DNA of 39,350 bases from a virus (IMGVR_UViG_3300025636_000011:1-39350); one strand, 5' to 3'; shown: positions 10,552 to 20,530, numbered from the stretch's first letter. Program-made: numbers and translations. Notes: generated from the sequence alone by a model not told the origin.

Positions 10552-12492
10552 TTATCTTAAAATATCTGCTTCAAATTTGTAGTTAATTGGATCTGTGCAT
10601 ACGATCTCAATATACGGTTTAGCTGTAATTAGCTGTTCAGGTTCAATATGTGCCATGGTCTTATTGAAGCCCCCGGCTTTACCAGTCTTAATGATGATAC
10701 TATTACCGTTAAGATCTATTGTGTCAAAAGCTATCTTAAATACTTGACCAGATTCCCATGCAGTTGTACTATCATCAATGTATATATACAAATCATCGTT
10801 AGGCTCGCTTGAGAACGTATCTCTAAGGCTCATTCTATTTGTAAATGTCTGAAGTCTAGTCCAGATTGCAAATTTATCAGCACCTGCACCAGATACGTTT
10901 GCATCAAATAGAGTTACTCCATCTAATTTTGAACTTACAACATTAGCAGCAATATCCCATAAGAAATTAATAGACTGCTTATAACCAACTACGTTATTAT
11001 TAATTTTAATATGTCCAGCTGCAGTTTTATCTACAGTTGTACCTTTACCATTAAATATTACATCAGTATTATATTGTAGTGAAGTTGGAATAGTTCCATC
11101 AATTAGAGAGTTTAACTTCTCATGTGCTTTTTGGATTAACTTTAATAATGAATCCGAGTCTTGTAATTGTAATGAACTATTTTGGAAATCATTTTCTAAA
11201 CTAGCTAATCTTGCCACAATCTCATCTGAATCTGTTCCAGCAACTAGAAGGTTTTCCATGCTATCAAGTCTTTCAACTATAGAAGCATATCTTCCGTTTG
11301 CTTGTAATAAAACTTCAACTGCATTTTCTAAAGCTGTAGTAGTGTCCATGAAAAGATCCATAGAAAAAGTTGTAAAATCATTTACACTTGTCTCTACACC
11401 AACATTATCTAGAGATGAGTTGAATTTAAGATTTAATTTTAGTGAGAATGCATTACCATTAAGTCCTGTAACTTCATTTGGCTTATTCTTAATCTGTTCA
11501 TTAATCTTAGAGCCAATTCCACCTACTGATTGGATATCATCTAGGATAAGTATTCCATAAAGGTTTGTTGCTCTATTTGAAGGATTTGATTGGCTATATA
11601 AATCATAGTAAACTAAAATAGCATTAAAAGTAAACTGCTGACCTGTTTTAGCGTAATCCAATAGATTGCTAATAGATGAAGTATTTACAACTTCAGCATA
11701 TGCATTATCATCCCATTCAATTTGAACTCCATTTGTTGAGTTAACTGCAATATCATAATAAGGTCCATCTGACATATTATAGCTATCTACAATTGAATCC
11801 ATATTTAAACTTGGATCTGGATGCGTTTGTCCAGCTCTACCTTCAATCTCACTAGAAGCATAGAGTTTTGTTGCAGTTGTATTATAGTTCTCAGGATTAA
11901 AAATAACTTGCGGTGTATAACCTACTGAAGTTGGCACATTAATAAAAACTTCATGGTAAGTATTACCAGCATAAGCAACATCATTCTCAGCATCAATTGT
12001 ACCTAAATACTTAACGACTCTATCGTAAGCAGTAGTACCAATACCATCACTATTTGCTAATTCAACATAACCTCCTAAAGTACTTACGTTTGAATCTGCA
12101 GTATTATAGTCAATAGCTCCAAGATTATTTAACCACTTAAAGAATATCTTCTCAGCATCAGATTGCATTATGATCGGATCATAATCATCATCTTGCAAGA
12201 GTAATTCCTCCATGTTTAAAGCATAGTTCTGAAATGTTTTTGCAAAATCTACGTTTGGGGCAGTTGCAACATAATTTGAACCTGATGCCTCTTTTAGGTT
12301 AAGTTCGAAATCGATTGTATTTGAACCACCAATTGACGTTGTAAAATCTGGAAGATCTAACAATGCAAATTTACTAAATTCAAATCTGATATCTGGGTTG
12401 TTGAACGCCCTAGTCATATCCTTTGCAGAAGATGCAAAAGCATACATAGTGCCGCCCTGCGACTGAGGTATTCTAACTAGTGGTGTTGCCAT
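10552..12492 (-). CDS. Tail-fibre-type structural protein with central coiled coil
   Basis: A 646-residue protein between a short fibre-like gene and the 1,234-aa fibre-like gene, all on one strand. The N-terminal half is beta-type sequence rich in Asn, Asp, Ser and Tyr. A heptad-like coiled coil covers about residues 387-466 (segments such as IVERLDSMENLL and IVARLASLENDF). It is followed by a segment with INNNVVGYKQSINFLWDI and a short beta-rich C-terminal domain. This architecture suits a trimeric fibre or an attachment protein, but no family was recognised. The ATG follows the A-rich leader AACCAAATAA without a Shine-Dalgarno sequence. Confidence 0.65.
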   Translation of the reverse strand: MATPLVRIPQSQGGTMYAFASSAKDMTRAFNNPDIRFEFSKFALLDLPDFTTSIGGSNTIDFELNLKEASGSNYVATAPNVDFAKTFQNYALNMEELLLQDDDYDPIIMQSDAEKIFFKWLNNLGAIDYNTADSNVSTLGGYVELANSDGIGTTAYDRVVKYLGTIDAENDVAYAGNTYHEVFINVPTSVGYTPQVIFNPENYNTTATKLYASSEIEGRAGQTHPDPSLNMDSIVDSYNMSDGPYYDIAVNSTNGVQIEWDDNAYAEVVNTSSISNLLDYAKTGQQFTFNAILVYYDLYSQSNPSNRATNLYGILILDDIQSVGGIGSKINEQIKNKPNEVTGLNGNAFSLKLNLKFNSSLDNVGVETSVNDFTTFSMDLFMDTTTALENAVEVLLQANGRYASIVERLDSMENLLVAGTDSDEIVARLASLENDFQNSSLQLQDSDSLLKLIQKAHEKLNSLIDGTIPTSLQYNTDVIFNGKGTTVDKTAAGHIKINNNVVGYKQSINFLWDIAANVVSSKLDGVTLFDANVSGAGADKFAIWTRLQTFTNRMSLRDTFSSEPNDDLYIYIDDSTTAWESGQVFKIAFDTIDLNGNSIIIKTGKAGGFNKTMAHIEPEQLITAKPYIEIVCTDPINYKFEADILR

Positions 12493-12513
12493 TTATTTGG
12501 TTGTTTTAATTTA

Positions 12514-13065
12514 TTATAATATTGTTGCATTGTAAGAAGAGATAACAAACCATCTGTTGTTAAAACATCTTAATGTAACTGTTGCATTTTGTCCAGCTAA
12601 TGTAATTGAAGTAACTGTTAAATCAACACCAGGGCCAGGAATAATATCTAATGAAGTTGTTTTACATACAAATGTAACCTCTTGTCCTTCTAGGCCAGTT
12701 GGTATTGTAAAGTTTCCGTCAATAAAATACGTTCCAGCGGCAATTGAACCAGGTACATAATCTGTAGATGGGACCGCGAAAGAACCAACCGTTCCATTTT
12801 TAATAATTTTACCACCCATTTTAATTGCTCCAGTAAAAGTAGAGTCAACGTTAAACGTAGCTTCAGCAGTAGTAATTGTAGCAGCTCCAGTAACTGAAAG
12901 TTCTCCAGTACTTACAGATGCAACGTTAGATAATGTTGAGGTTGTCGGGTCCAATAGAGCCGTGATCGATGCCAATTCGTCATTTAATAACTCAAAGTTA
13001 CTATTGATAACCGGTCTTGATGAAGATACTGAGTCAGTACCTAAAATTTCAGTAATGTTTGCCAT
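12514..13065 (-). CDS. Short fibre-like structural protein
   Basis: A 183-residue protein. The N-terminal segment ITEILGTDSVSSSRPVINSN followed by FELLNDEL matches the short anchor motif (start of a trimeric fibre, with paired N-x-N and L-N-D-x-L) often found in tail-fibre and baseplate-pin proteins of T4-like phages. A Thr/Ser/Ala-rich beta-repetitive shaft (about residues 40-95) leads into a compact Gly-rich C-terminal domain containing one Cys pair at about 133 and 166. It lies nine bases after the 924-aa gene's stop codon side, in the same transcription direction. Likely a minor fibre or tip protein; the exact role is unknown. Confidence 0.6.
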   Translation of the reverse strand: MANITEILGTDSVSSSRPVINSNFELLNDELASITALLDPTTSTLSNVASVSTGELSVTGAATITTAEATFNVDSTFTGAIKMGGKIIKNGTVGSFAVPSTDYVPGSIAAGTYFIDGNFTIPTGLEGQEVTFVCKTTSLDIIPGPGVDLTVTSITLAGQNATVTLRCFNNRWFVISSYNATIL

Positions 13066-13074
13066 TTTAATTTT

Positions 13075-15849
13075 TTATTTTACTTTTATCATGTTTCGTT
13101 TTATAACGTTTGTGTTTCCATAAGTATCTTCAGCGCTCAATTCTATTGAATAGTAACCAGGCTTCTGAAAAATGTATGTGAGCCACATATTATTATAGTA
13201 TATATCATCATTTGCTGGGTTACTTGAATGTTGGATTCTCCATACTGGATTTTTTAAACCTGGCATCTTAGAACCGTCACATGCAATAGTGACATGAGTT
13301 GATCTTTCTACCTCAGCAAAATCATTAAATACTCTAGTATCATCGAATGTTGGATTGTAATGTACAACGTGCTGATTACCTTCAGTAATTTCAACAAATG
13401 GTGATAATGAATCTTGTGCAATTCCAACGTATTCATAGTCGTAATTTTTGCTATATTCTTTACCAACAGCTAAAATATAGTAAAAAGTTTCTACAATACC
13501 ATCACCATCACTATCAAATACAACTGGATTATATATAAATTTACTAATAATAGGATCCGTAGACGCATTTAACTCATCTGCAATCAATTCCCATGCAGCA
13601 ATATCGTTAATTGACGCTGGAGTTGGTGATGTTATCATCACTTGGCCTTCAATTAAATCTCCAGTTGACATATCCATATGCTTAATTGAGAGTATATTAC
13701 CATTAGCTAGATCTTGAATCATAAATGAAGAGGTCTGATCTGGTCCAACTCGAGTTGCTTCCCACCAAAGATGTTGACAATCTAACCATCTATATTCTGC
13801 CTCTTCCCATCTATAAGGTCCTGTAGTTTCACTAAAACCAGTTTCAGAATAAATGTCTTGATATCTTCTAACAGTAGAGAATCTAACACCTTGACTCTCG
13901 TCATGCAAATAATTTGCTCTATCTAAAGTTAAGTAGAGAGCTGCAATATGGTCATTAACTGTTGTCTTATTATTTTGAGGATTGTCCCAGTAGCCGCCGG
14001 ATTTAATCCAAGGTAGATTTTTATCATCCCAGTTAAAAGTTTCTAACCATTTATAAATACCATAAATCTCAATATCTTTTAATTCAACATTAAATAGGTC
14101 TTTCATTCTGTAATGAGATCTATGTCCAAAAAGATCATAAGTTCGCATCTCAATTGCATAGCTTCCATTGTTAGGAACTATCAGTGGCAATCTTAAGAAG
14201 TCATCAATTGGGCCTTTAAGTGCATTAGAGTAACCGTTAGTACCTGTGATAACCCATTCAATTTCATATACCCATCTCTTCCACCAATTATCCCAAGTAA
14301 TACCTGAATGTAATTGTTGAGTTCCGTTTGGTACTGGTGCAATTCCAGTTGGATCTGCATCTTGCCATGTAAATAGAGCCTCGTCCCAAATATCATCAAA
14401 CGTTGGAGTACCATCTAGAATTACTGGACATCCAACTGGAGTGTTCTCATTCCAAGTCTCTAAAGTTCTATCATGATAATTAGCATAAAAGGCCTCAATA
14501 ATATCTCTTAACTCTATAATCTCATTTGAAGTTAAAGTTGAATAGTCTAAATCTAAATAGTTTAGAAACTTAACGTAATTACTACTAGCATCATTTTGAT
14601 CTAATACATTACCAACAACTAGTGCCATATCCTCTATAAAGAGTGTTCTATCACTTTGTTCTACTCTAAATTTAATATCATGGCCTTCACTAAAGAACGC
14701 AACTGCATTTTGTGTATTCCAAACATTAATATTCTTTTGAGTAAAGTAATCACCTTCGGCTGTAATATCAATAATTTTAGCATTAAGTGGCAAGTACTCT
14801 TTTTGTAGCTTTTGTTTTAAACCATATAATTTTATTAAGATCTCGTCTGGTGTAAAATCAAAAACCTCATCTACATTTGGAATATCCCATTGGTCATATG
14901 TACCATTAGGCTCATTTAATCTATAAACAAGGCTAAACTTACTTGTCTTCTTCATTGTTTTAGATGGAACCTGAATAGACATTTTCTTTCTAATCATTTC
15001 ACCTCTAACTGAAGAGTTAGGAACTGGAATTGCATGTAGCTTACCAAAGCCACTTCCACTGGAATCAATATTCATCCAATATTCCTTAAGCGTAATATTA
15101 TTATAGCCAAAGAAGTCAATCGCATTTAGGATTGCTTTATATGTACCAATAAAAGGTTTAATATTATGTAGTTCTAAAAGTAACTCCTTTCTCTTTTGGT
15201 TTAAAAGAATGTAATCTGGAGCCATTTCAGAAATATCATGGTCTTTAAATAGTAGAAAGTCTGTCTCATCTAATGTTGCACCAAAGTTCTGCAATAAGAC
15301 TGTTAATCTTTCATCTTCAGCAACAACTTCACCATAAAAACCAATCGCGGCAATCTTAGTTTTATCATTGCCAATCTTTTCATATACATTTAAGGTTCTC
15401 TTATGTGGACCCTCTACTGTTGAGCTTAATGCAATATTAATTTGAATAGCCGAAGTATCTCTACTATTTAAAACCTTAAATCCATTAGGATCTATAGAAT
15501 CTACAACAGAATTTGAAACCAATGGAATATCAAGCGTGTCATTGCTAGTAACTACTGGAATTCCACCCTTAAGTTCTGCGTGGTACATAAAAATATCAGT
15601 AGACGCATATTCAGAAGTTTCCCATTCAAAATACAACGAAGTAGCACTTGATGAATCTGCAATCGGTTTATTAAAAACCAAATTATTAAGATACGAAACT
15701 TGCTCTAATATAAAAATATTAGTTGTCTCATATAAACCTTCAGATACCTCATCTAAGAAAACTGTACCACGAATGATACCAGCATTGGTATCATATGTTA
15801 GGTTCAAATCATTTTCAGTACCTTTAAAATATCTAAAATTATTATACAT
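13075..15849 (-). CDS. Large baseplate wedge/tail connector candidate (gp7 or gpI position)
   Basis: A 924-residue protein, close to the length of T4 gp7 (1,032), placed after gp25, gp6 and a 91-aa gene, where contractile phages carry gp7 or a P2 gpI-like protein. Around residues 205-260 there is a helical section (LLLELHNIKPFIGTYKAILN, then FFGYNNITLKEYW) that resembles the conserved core of P2-I-type tail proteins. The central part (about 465-700) is unusually Trp-rich (for example TWDNWWKRW, YRWLDCQHLWWE). The last ~75 residues look like a PKD/Ig-like beta domain (KPGYYSIELSAEDTYGN). The upstream gene's stop overlaps this ATG. The structural role is well supported by context; the gp7/gpI assignment is only positional. 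Confidence 0.6.
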   Translation of the reverse strand: MYNNFRYFKGTENDLNLTYDTNAGIIRGTVFLDEVSEGLYETTNIFILEQVSYLNNLVFNKPIADSSSATSLYFEWETSEYASTDIFMYHAELKGGIPVVTSNDTLDIPLVSNSVVDSIDPNGFKVLNSRDTSAIQINIALSSTVEGPHKRTLNVYEKIGNDKTKIAAIGFYGEVVAEDERLTVLLQNFGATLDETDFLLFKDHDISEMAPDYILLNQKRKELLLELHNIKPFIGTYKAILNAIDFFGYNNITLKEYWMNIDSSGSGFGKLHAIPVPNSSVRGEMIRKKMSIQVPSKTMKKTSKFSLVYRLNEPNGTYDQWDIPNVDEVFDFTPDEILIKLYGLKQKLQKEYLPLNAKIIDITAEGDYFTQKNINVWNTQNAVAFFSEGHDIKFRVEQSDRTLFIEDMALVVGNVLDQNDASSNYVKFLNYLDLDYSTLTSNEIIELRDIIEAFYANYHDRTLETWNENTPVGCPVILDGTPTFDDIWDEALFTWQDADPTGIAPVPNGTQQLHSGITWDNWWKRWVYEIEWVITGTNGYSNALKGPIDDFLRLPLIVPNNGSYAIEMRTYDLFGHRSHYRMKDLFNVELKDIEIYGIYKWLETFNWDDKNLPWIKSGGYWDNPQNNKTTVNDHIAALYLTLDRANYLHDESQGVRFSTVRRYQDIYSETGFSETTGPYRWEEAEYRWLDCQHLWWEATRVGPDQTSSFMIQDLANGNILSIKHMDMSTGDLIEGQVMITSPTPASINDIAAWELIADELNASTDPIISKFIYNPVVFDSDGDGIVETFYYILAVGKEYSKNYDYEYVGIAQDSLSPFVEITEGNQHVVHYNPTFDDTRVFNDFAEVERSTHVTIACDGSKMPGLKNPVWRIQHSSNPANDDIYYNNMWLTYIFQKPGYYSIELSAEDTYGNTNVIKRNMIKVK

Positions 15850-16124
15850 TATCTAACTGTTTCGTCATCTTTTTTAGTAGTATAGTTCTTGTAATTCTTT
15901 AAGTATCTAATACCACTTGTTATATTATATAGTGCATCATCTAATATTCCAACAAATTCTCTAAGAGTATCGCTTCTTAATATAAACGGTGAAAGCGATC
16001 TAATTAAAATCCCATCACTTTTAACGTCTCTACCTAGATTTAATTTAAGATCTTTTCTAGATTTAGCAACATCATATAGTTTTACGTCAGTATAGCCAAA
16101 AAGGCCTTTAAATGGATTTATCAT
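15849..16124 (-). CDS. Small baseplate-operon protein of unknown function
   Basis: A 91-residue basic protein between the gp6-like and the 924-aa wedge genes, sharing single-base overlaps at both ends. This tight coupling indicates co-expression with the baseplate wedge. It is mostly helical (FILRSDTLREFVGILDDALY) with a charged C-terminus, and has no signal peptide, Cys or membrane segment. Its place suggests a small wedge or connector component. No family recognised. Confidence 0.6.
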   Translation of the reverse strand: MINPFKGLFGYTDVKLYDVAKSRKDLKLNLGRDVKSDGILIRSLSPFILRSDTLREFVGILDDALYNITSGIRYLKNYKNYTTKKDDETVR

Positions 16125-17956
16125 TATTTAAGTGCTTTTCTATTTCCAGCCTGTACTCTAGTGTAAATTGTTCTAGGTACTGGCGTTGCGTTAAAGTTAA
16201 TACTTAATGCCGCCTCTTCATTCATAAGAACATCATCAACGATAACATCACCATCTCTATCTTGCCATCCACCTCTAAATACCGCAACTTCTTCTTTCTC
16301 CATAATAATATCACCCCATTGGTCTAGACCTGTAATATCTTCTGGAATTATCGTGTTATCATTAATTAAAACTTTATTCACTGTTTCAATAGTTTTAAAG
16401 AAGATATATTTTTGCTTACCATTTCCGATATCTTCAAGTAATACTGGCTCTTGTGGTTGAACTTTCTTTGTAATTGATTCATAGTAACCCAACCTTCTAG
16501 CAGTCTCTTCGGTTTCAGAAATAAATCTAACATTAACCGAGTCGATACCTTCAACTTGCTCTAGAATATAGACAATATCAGACTTAGGTAGTTTATCTCT
16601 TCTTGTGATATTTAATAAGTATTCTGAAACAACACCTCTAACATCATTAAAGATATCAGACTTACTAAAGCCTTCAAAATATCTAATATCAATATCCATA
16701 GAATACTTTCTTACCTGTGGCTTTACAAAACTAACTTCAGTTGTAACCATCATTTGTCCAGAATCTTGTAGAACTTTTAACATGCTATCATATTCAGAAT
16801 CTGCAAAGAACATTTCTCTTTCTGGCATTGAGAAGTAATCACCACCACTTGGCAATTTCTTTTTCATATCCGGCATTGCAAAAATGTAAATGACATTATC
16901 ATCATCTAAAAATTCATCATCCGTAGTATTATAAGCGTCAATATAAGAGAATATTCCATATTTAGAAAGGAAGTATTCATAGTTGTCCGGCGTTGCTAGT
17001 ACAAAGCTCTTAGAGGCCATTGGTGTCAATATCTTTGTAAAGTCAATTGATTCTCTATCTGCTCCCATCTTAGGCGCAGAGGTCACTGTAACATCTAATA
17101 ATTCATTAAGATCGTGGAACGTTCCAGCAGAATCTTGAGCATCTGTTCCCCATTTAATCGTAAGCTCTCCAGAATCAGAAACGTTTCCTGCAGAACCATT
17201 ATGTTTTAAGTATTCAACTTCAATCGTTGCTCCCTCTGGTGGAATCATACCAAAATTACCATTACCAAAATAAACATCCAATCCAGCAGAAATACCTGTC
17301 TTAACTAAATAACCTTTTTCTTCTGCTAAGATATCATATAATGAGTTATGCTTAGTCCACTTCTCACCATTAACACTTACGCTAATTCTATTATGATCTG
17401 TTAAACCAAATCCAGTCTTAACATTAAATGATTGCATTTTTTCACCAGTTGATGTAAACGTTTGAGTTTCAAATTCACCTTGTATGATAGCAACGGTTGT
17501 TTTATTGAAATTGGATTTGTCAATTCTAAAATATTCACTTGGAGTTAATAGAGTATAAGTCATACCATTCGTATCAAACTTAATCTCAGATCTACCATCA
17601 ATAACAAGACCATTACCTGCAATTTTTGACATATCAGCACCTGGCTTCCATCTAAACTGAATTTCACCAAATGCAGCAAAACCTCTAGTTGCATCATGTC
17701 CAGTAAGCCTTGACATTCCATAAACTGATTCTGGGTGTTGTGCTGTATAAATATTCTGTTCTACAACAGAGTCTTCAATATAGAACATAAGTAACTCTGT
17801 AATATCAGATAGTACAGAGATAATTTGTGCAAACGGAGATGCTGTAGTAAAAAGAACACTAGACCTATTATATACCCTAGAGATATATGAAGAGGCATCC
17901 TCTCTAATATTATTAGCAGTTACCCTAAGTCTATTTAAAAATTTTTGTTCGGCCAT
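16124..17956 (-). CDS. 6: Baseplate wedge protein gp6-like (Baseplate_J family)
   Basis: A 610-residue protein (T4 gp6 is 660). Around residues 225-262 it carries the Baseplate_J signature: FGNGNFGMIPPEGATIEVEY followed by a Gly/Asn-rich GSAGNVS stretch. The C-terminal half has the alternating beta/helix pattern of the gp6/P2 gpJ family (for example FVKPQVRKYSMDIDIRYFEG). In T4 family biology, gp6 dimers form the ring of the wedge that triggers sheath contraction. The gene follows gp25 by 19 bases, the same gp25-gp6 (P2 W-J) order seen in contractile phages. It ends by overlapping the next gene by one base. Assignment is firm at family level. Confidence 0.88.
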   Translation of the reverse strand: MAEQKFLNRLRVTANNIREDASSYISRVYNRSSVLFTTASPFAQIISVLSDITELLMFYIEDSVVEQNIYTAQHPESVYGMSRLTGHDATRGFAAFGEIQFRWKPGADMSKIAGNGLVIDGRSEIKFDTNGMTYTLLTPSEYFRIDKSNFNKTTVAIIQGEFETQTFTSTGEKMQSFNVKTGFGLTDHNRISVSVNGEKWTKHNSLYDILAEEKGYLVKTGISAGLDVYFGNGNFGMIPPEGATIEVEYLKHNGSAGNVSDSGELTIKWGTDAQDSAGTFHDLNELLDVTVTSAPKMGADRESIDFTKILTPMASKSFVLATPDNYEYFLSKYGIFSYIDAYNTTDDEFLDDDNVIYIFAMPDMKKKLPSGGDYFSMPEREMFFADSEYDSMLKVLQDSGQMMVTTEVSFVKPQVRKYSMDIDIRYFEGFSKSDIFNDVRGVVSEYLLNITRRDKLPKSDIVYILEQVEGIDSVNVRFISETEETARRLGYYESITKKVQPQEPVLLEDIGNGKQKYIFFKTIETVNKVLINDNTIIPEDITGLDQWGDIIMEKEEVAVFRGGWQDRDGDVIVDDVLMNEEAALSINFNATPVPRTIYTRVQAGNRKALK

Positions 17957-17975
17957 TTTTTGTTTTACTTATAAT

Positions 17976-18329
17976 TTATGCACGCACAGATACCGTATGT
18001 GTATTATTTATCTTAATATCTATATAGCCAATATCTCTTGCCTCACCTTTCTCAAAAGTAACCTCAATATTAACCATGTGCTTATTAGCCAGTGGACAAT
18101 ATGCGTTCAACTGACTTCTTATTTCTTGTTTAATTTTATATTCTGCAAATCCAAGTGTAAATAGCATATCCTCCAAGCTACACCCAAAATCAGGCATACC
18201 TAAGACATCACCCTTTCTCGTAAATAGAATAGTTTCTATCTGCGTGATAAGCTGTTGAATTTCGTCCTCAACATGGAGCTTATTAGGCTCGTGATTAGGG
18301 TCTTCTACTGTTTTAATATAAATCTCCAT
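17976..18329 (-). CDS. 25: Baseplate wedge protein gp25-like (GPW/gp25 family)
   Basis: A 117-residue protein, within the usual 110-135 range of the family. The hallmark is seen at residues ~37-60: TRKGDVLGMPDFGCSLEDML followed by a hydrophobic F-T-L-G-F segment, then the helix KIKQEIRSQLNAYCP and a beta hairpin (MVNIEVTFEKG). In T4, gp25 joins wedge to sheath and helps start sheath assembly; despite old names it is not a lysozyme here. It is directly upstream of the gp6-like gene. The leader AAGATAAATAGTAA before ATG is A-rich with no Shine-Dalgarno sequence. Confidence 0.88.
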   Translation of the reverse strand: MEIYIKTVEDPNHEPNKLHVEDEIQQLITQIETILFTRKGDVLGMPDFGCSLEDMLFTLGFAEYKIKQEIRSQLNAYCPLANKHMVNIEVTFEKGEARDIGYIDIKINNTHTVSVRA

Positions 18330-18345
18330 TTACTATTTATCTTAA

Positions 18346-19191
18346 TTAACTATGCAACATCCAGTCTACACCTTCATCTCCTTTAATTTCTTCTTCAATT
18401 ATAGATAATTCTTCATCGCCCATATCTTTAATTGCACCATAATCAAATTCAACATTTCCAGGCATTGCAAATTTAAAGATTCCTAATTTAGCACCTAATG
18501 ATTGTTTAATTTTAGCACTAACATATCTAAAGAATAACTCATCACCATATAATGCACAATCTTTAATAGTCTCATATACTTCAAGAACTACATCACCTTT
18601 TGGAGTATCACCCATAATTTTTAGGTCACCTGTCAATTGAGAGTAATTATAAGAGATTGGATTCTCTAAGATCTGTCTAGACATATCAGCTAATGAAGCG
18701 TTAAGTACATAGTATTGTAGCTCTTCTGCGGCCTCGGCCATACCAGAACCCTCATACATACCTCTAAATAACATTCTCTCTAACGAGAAGTCAGAACCAG
18801 ACTGGAATCTTACATCCATACCCATACCAACACCATTCCAACCAGATGCTAAATCATATACACCATGTACTGAATAGACTTCTCCACCGCCACCATCTGC
18901 ACTTGGGCCAGGCAATGTTAATGTTCTATTTTGTTTAAAGTATTCAGTCTTAAAAACATCATGTGGGATATGATAATAATTCTCTTTAACAGAATACTCG
19001 TATTTTTTATACATCCACTTTTTTGCTCTATTGATGATATTGATAATTTCTCTTTGAGGTAATTGTACTGGAATCATACATGCACCAGTAATCTCATCAC
19101 TAATCTCAGCAAGAAACGCGTTTAAACAGTTTTCACCAAAGTCTCTTGGAGTATTTAAGTTATCAATACTACCGCTTCTAATTTCACTCAT
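18346..19191 (-). CDS. 13: Neck protein gp13-like
   Basis: A 281-residue protein (T4 gp13 is about 309). From memory, it shares the order of features of T4 gp13. These are an N-terminal L-x-x-x-x-I-x-x-x-I-x-R-A helix (LPQREIINIINRAKKWMYKK) and a mid segment with aromatic residues before LKIMGDTPKGDVVLEVYET, comparable to LKVMGNFQKYDLIIVESWT in T4. Then comes a C-terminal helix plus (M/L)PG-x-V motif (KIKQSLGAKLGIFKFAMPGN) and a Glu-rich tail (EEELSI/EEEIK-type). gp13 with gp14 forms the neck closing the filled head. The gene precedes gp25. Its assignment rests on remembered sequence, so a profile search would be decisive. Confidence 0.68.
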   Translation of the reverse strand: MSEIRSGSIDNLNTPRDFGENCLNAFLAEISDEITGACMIPVQLPQREIINIINRAKKWMYKKYEYSVKENYYHIPHDVFKTEYFKQNRTLTLPGPSADGGGGEVYSVHGVYDLASGWNGVGMGMDVRFQSGSDFSLERMLFRGMYEGSGMAEAAEELQYYVLNASLADMSRQILENPISYNYSQLTGDLKIMGDTPKGDVVLEVYETIKDCALYGDELFFRYVSAKIKQSLGAKLGIFKFAMPGNVEFDYGAIKDMGDEELSIIEEEIKGDEGVDWMLHS

Positions 19192-19197
19192 TTTAGT

Positions 19198-20505
19198 TTA
19201 TTTTATTTTTTTACTTACTACAATTTCAGTATCTTCAAATCTGGCCTCATTGCTCATAAAGCCCTCTCTAAATATACCACCAACCATTTTACCTTTAAAG
19301 ATGCCATCTCTTCCAAAGACATAACAGTTAGTAGCCTCGCAGCTTCCATGGACATAAGATGATTCTATTTTAGATTCTACAATTTTAGAGTTTTTATAGA
19401 AATCACATCTAATTAAATTAGCACCCTTTATAGTACAGCCATAAAAGTTTGAAGTCTCTATATTACCTCCGATTTCACAGTTGATAAAATCATAGCCTTC
19501 CAATAGATAACAAATGCCAAACTTACCATCTTTAATTTGAACCTTACTTAAATCAGAGTCGTAGTTAATTTTACCAGCGGTCATGCCACCGTTAATAATT
19601 AAGTCCATTACCTTCTTCTTGATTTTAGCCCAGTATAATTTAATAATCTGGTCACTTTCCTGTAGGTCAACCATTAAGTGTATGTCTGGCCAATATTGGT
19701 TTATCTTCTTGTAATCTTTTAATGACTCTATAACTGGTAAGTTCTTATTAAGAATCTTTCTAAGCTCAATCTTATTCTCTTCTGTAAAAAGTGGATTATT
19801 ACAAGAATTCCACATCTGCATCAAAAACACCTCAATTAAATAGAAGATACTATCCTGTTTCTTCTCGTAATCTGCACCACCTAAATATCTAAACTCTAGA
19901 TAGTTCTTCTCTTTTTTAGAGAAGTTAATCCCATAGTATTTAGTATCTGCAAATTTATAACTCATCGAAGAGATATTACTACCATCAAAGAAATATGCCT
20001 CATCTTTGGGCATAATCCATTTAATACTTTTTGCATAAACAGATTTTTCTCGGTTTGGGAAGAATTTATAGATTTGCTTTTCATTAAAATCTAAAATAAA
20101 TTTTAAAACATTCATTTTAGAAATCATAGCAGGATCTTCTAAATACTTCTTATCAAAAGATAGGTTAATGTGTATAGACGCTCTATCATTGGTATATCCA
20201 TTCTCTTGGATCCAATTAAGCATTTTAGAAATCATTATTCTGGCATTTCTATAAGGAATAGGTCCTGTTACCAGCTCCATTAGACCTTTACCACCTGACA
20301 TGTCTGGCTCTATTTTGAATTCATCAGCAGAAGGCTGGAATTCAGAATGCGCCTTGGTTTCAAGTCTAATAGGTCGACCTAGAAGAGAGCTTACAGATTT
20401 GCGAGTCTCTTCTAGGCCGATATTAGAATAAAATTCGAATTCAACACCTACTAAAGCAGAGTTTAATATACTATTGCGGTCAGAATTCCTATTTAATTTT
20501 TGCAT
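19198..20505 (-). CDS. Amidoligase-like (GS/GCS fold) protein fused to pentapeptide-like repeats
   Basis: A 435-residue protein, not a recognisable virion part. Motifs in order match the amidoligase / carboxylate-amine ligase superfamily: GVEFEFYSN (20-28, the G-x-E-x-E metal/ATP strand), EPDMSGGKGLMELVTGP (66-82, the D-x-S and E-(L/I)-V-T-G-P core), ASIHINLSF (109-117, the H-x-N strand) and NYLEFRYLGG (201-210, the E-x-R strand). Such enzymes form ATP-dependent amide bonds; known relatives include phage proteins. From about 325 to 430 the sequence turns into a right-handed beta-helix pattern with five-residue spacing (F-I-N-C-E, F-Y-G-C-T, A-N-L-I-R, C-D-F-Y-K). The fusion is unusual. Substrate is unknown; it sits between S1-like and neck genes. 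Superfamily call is good, activity is not shown. Confidence 0.65.
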   Translation of the reverse strand: MQKLNRNSDRNSILNSALVGVEFEFYSNIGLEETRKSVSSLLGRPIRLETKAHSEFQPSADEFKIEPDMSGGKGLMELVTGPIPYRNARIMISKMLNWIQENGYTNDRASIHINLSFDKKYLEDPAMISKMNVLKFILDFNEKQIYKFFPNREKSVYAKSIKWIMPKDEAYFFDGSNISSMSYKFADTKYYGINFSKKEKNYLEFRYLGGADYEKKQDSIFYLIEVFLMQMWNSCNNPLFTEENKIELRKILNKNLPVIESLKDYKKINQYWPDIHLMVDLQESDQIIKLYWAKIKKKVMDLIINGGMTAGKINYDSDLSKVQIKDGKFGICYLLEGYDFINCEIGGNIETSNFYGCTIKGANLIRCDFYKNSKIVESKIESSYVHGSCEATNCYVFGRDGIFKGKMVGGIFREGFMSNEARFEDTEIVVSKKIK

Positions 20506-20530
20506 TGTAAGAGTATGATATTACGTTTGA

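Noticed and set aside
11258-11560. Plus-strand frames antisense to fibre and tail genes (also 15536-15856, 25838-26197, 29030-29308)
   Set aside because: Compositionally mirror images of the coding strand, fully covered by convincing minus-strand genes.
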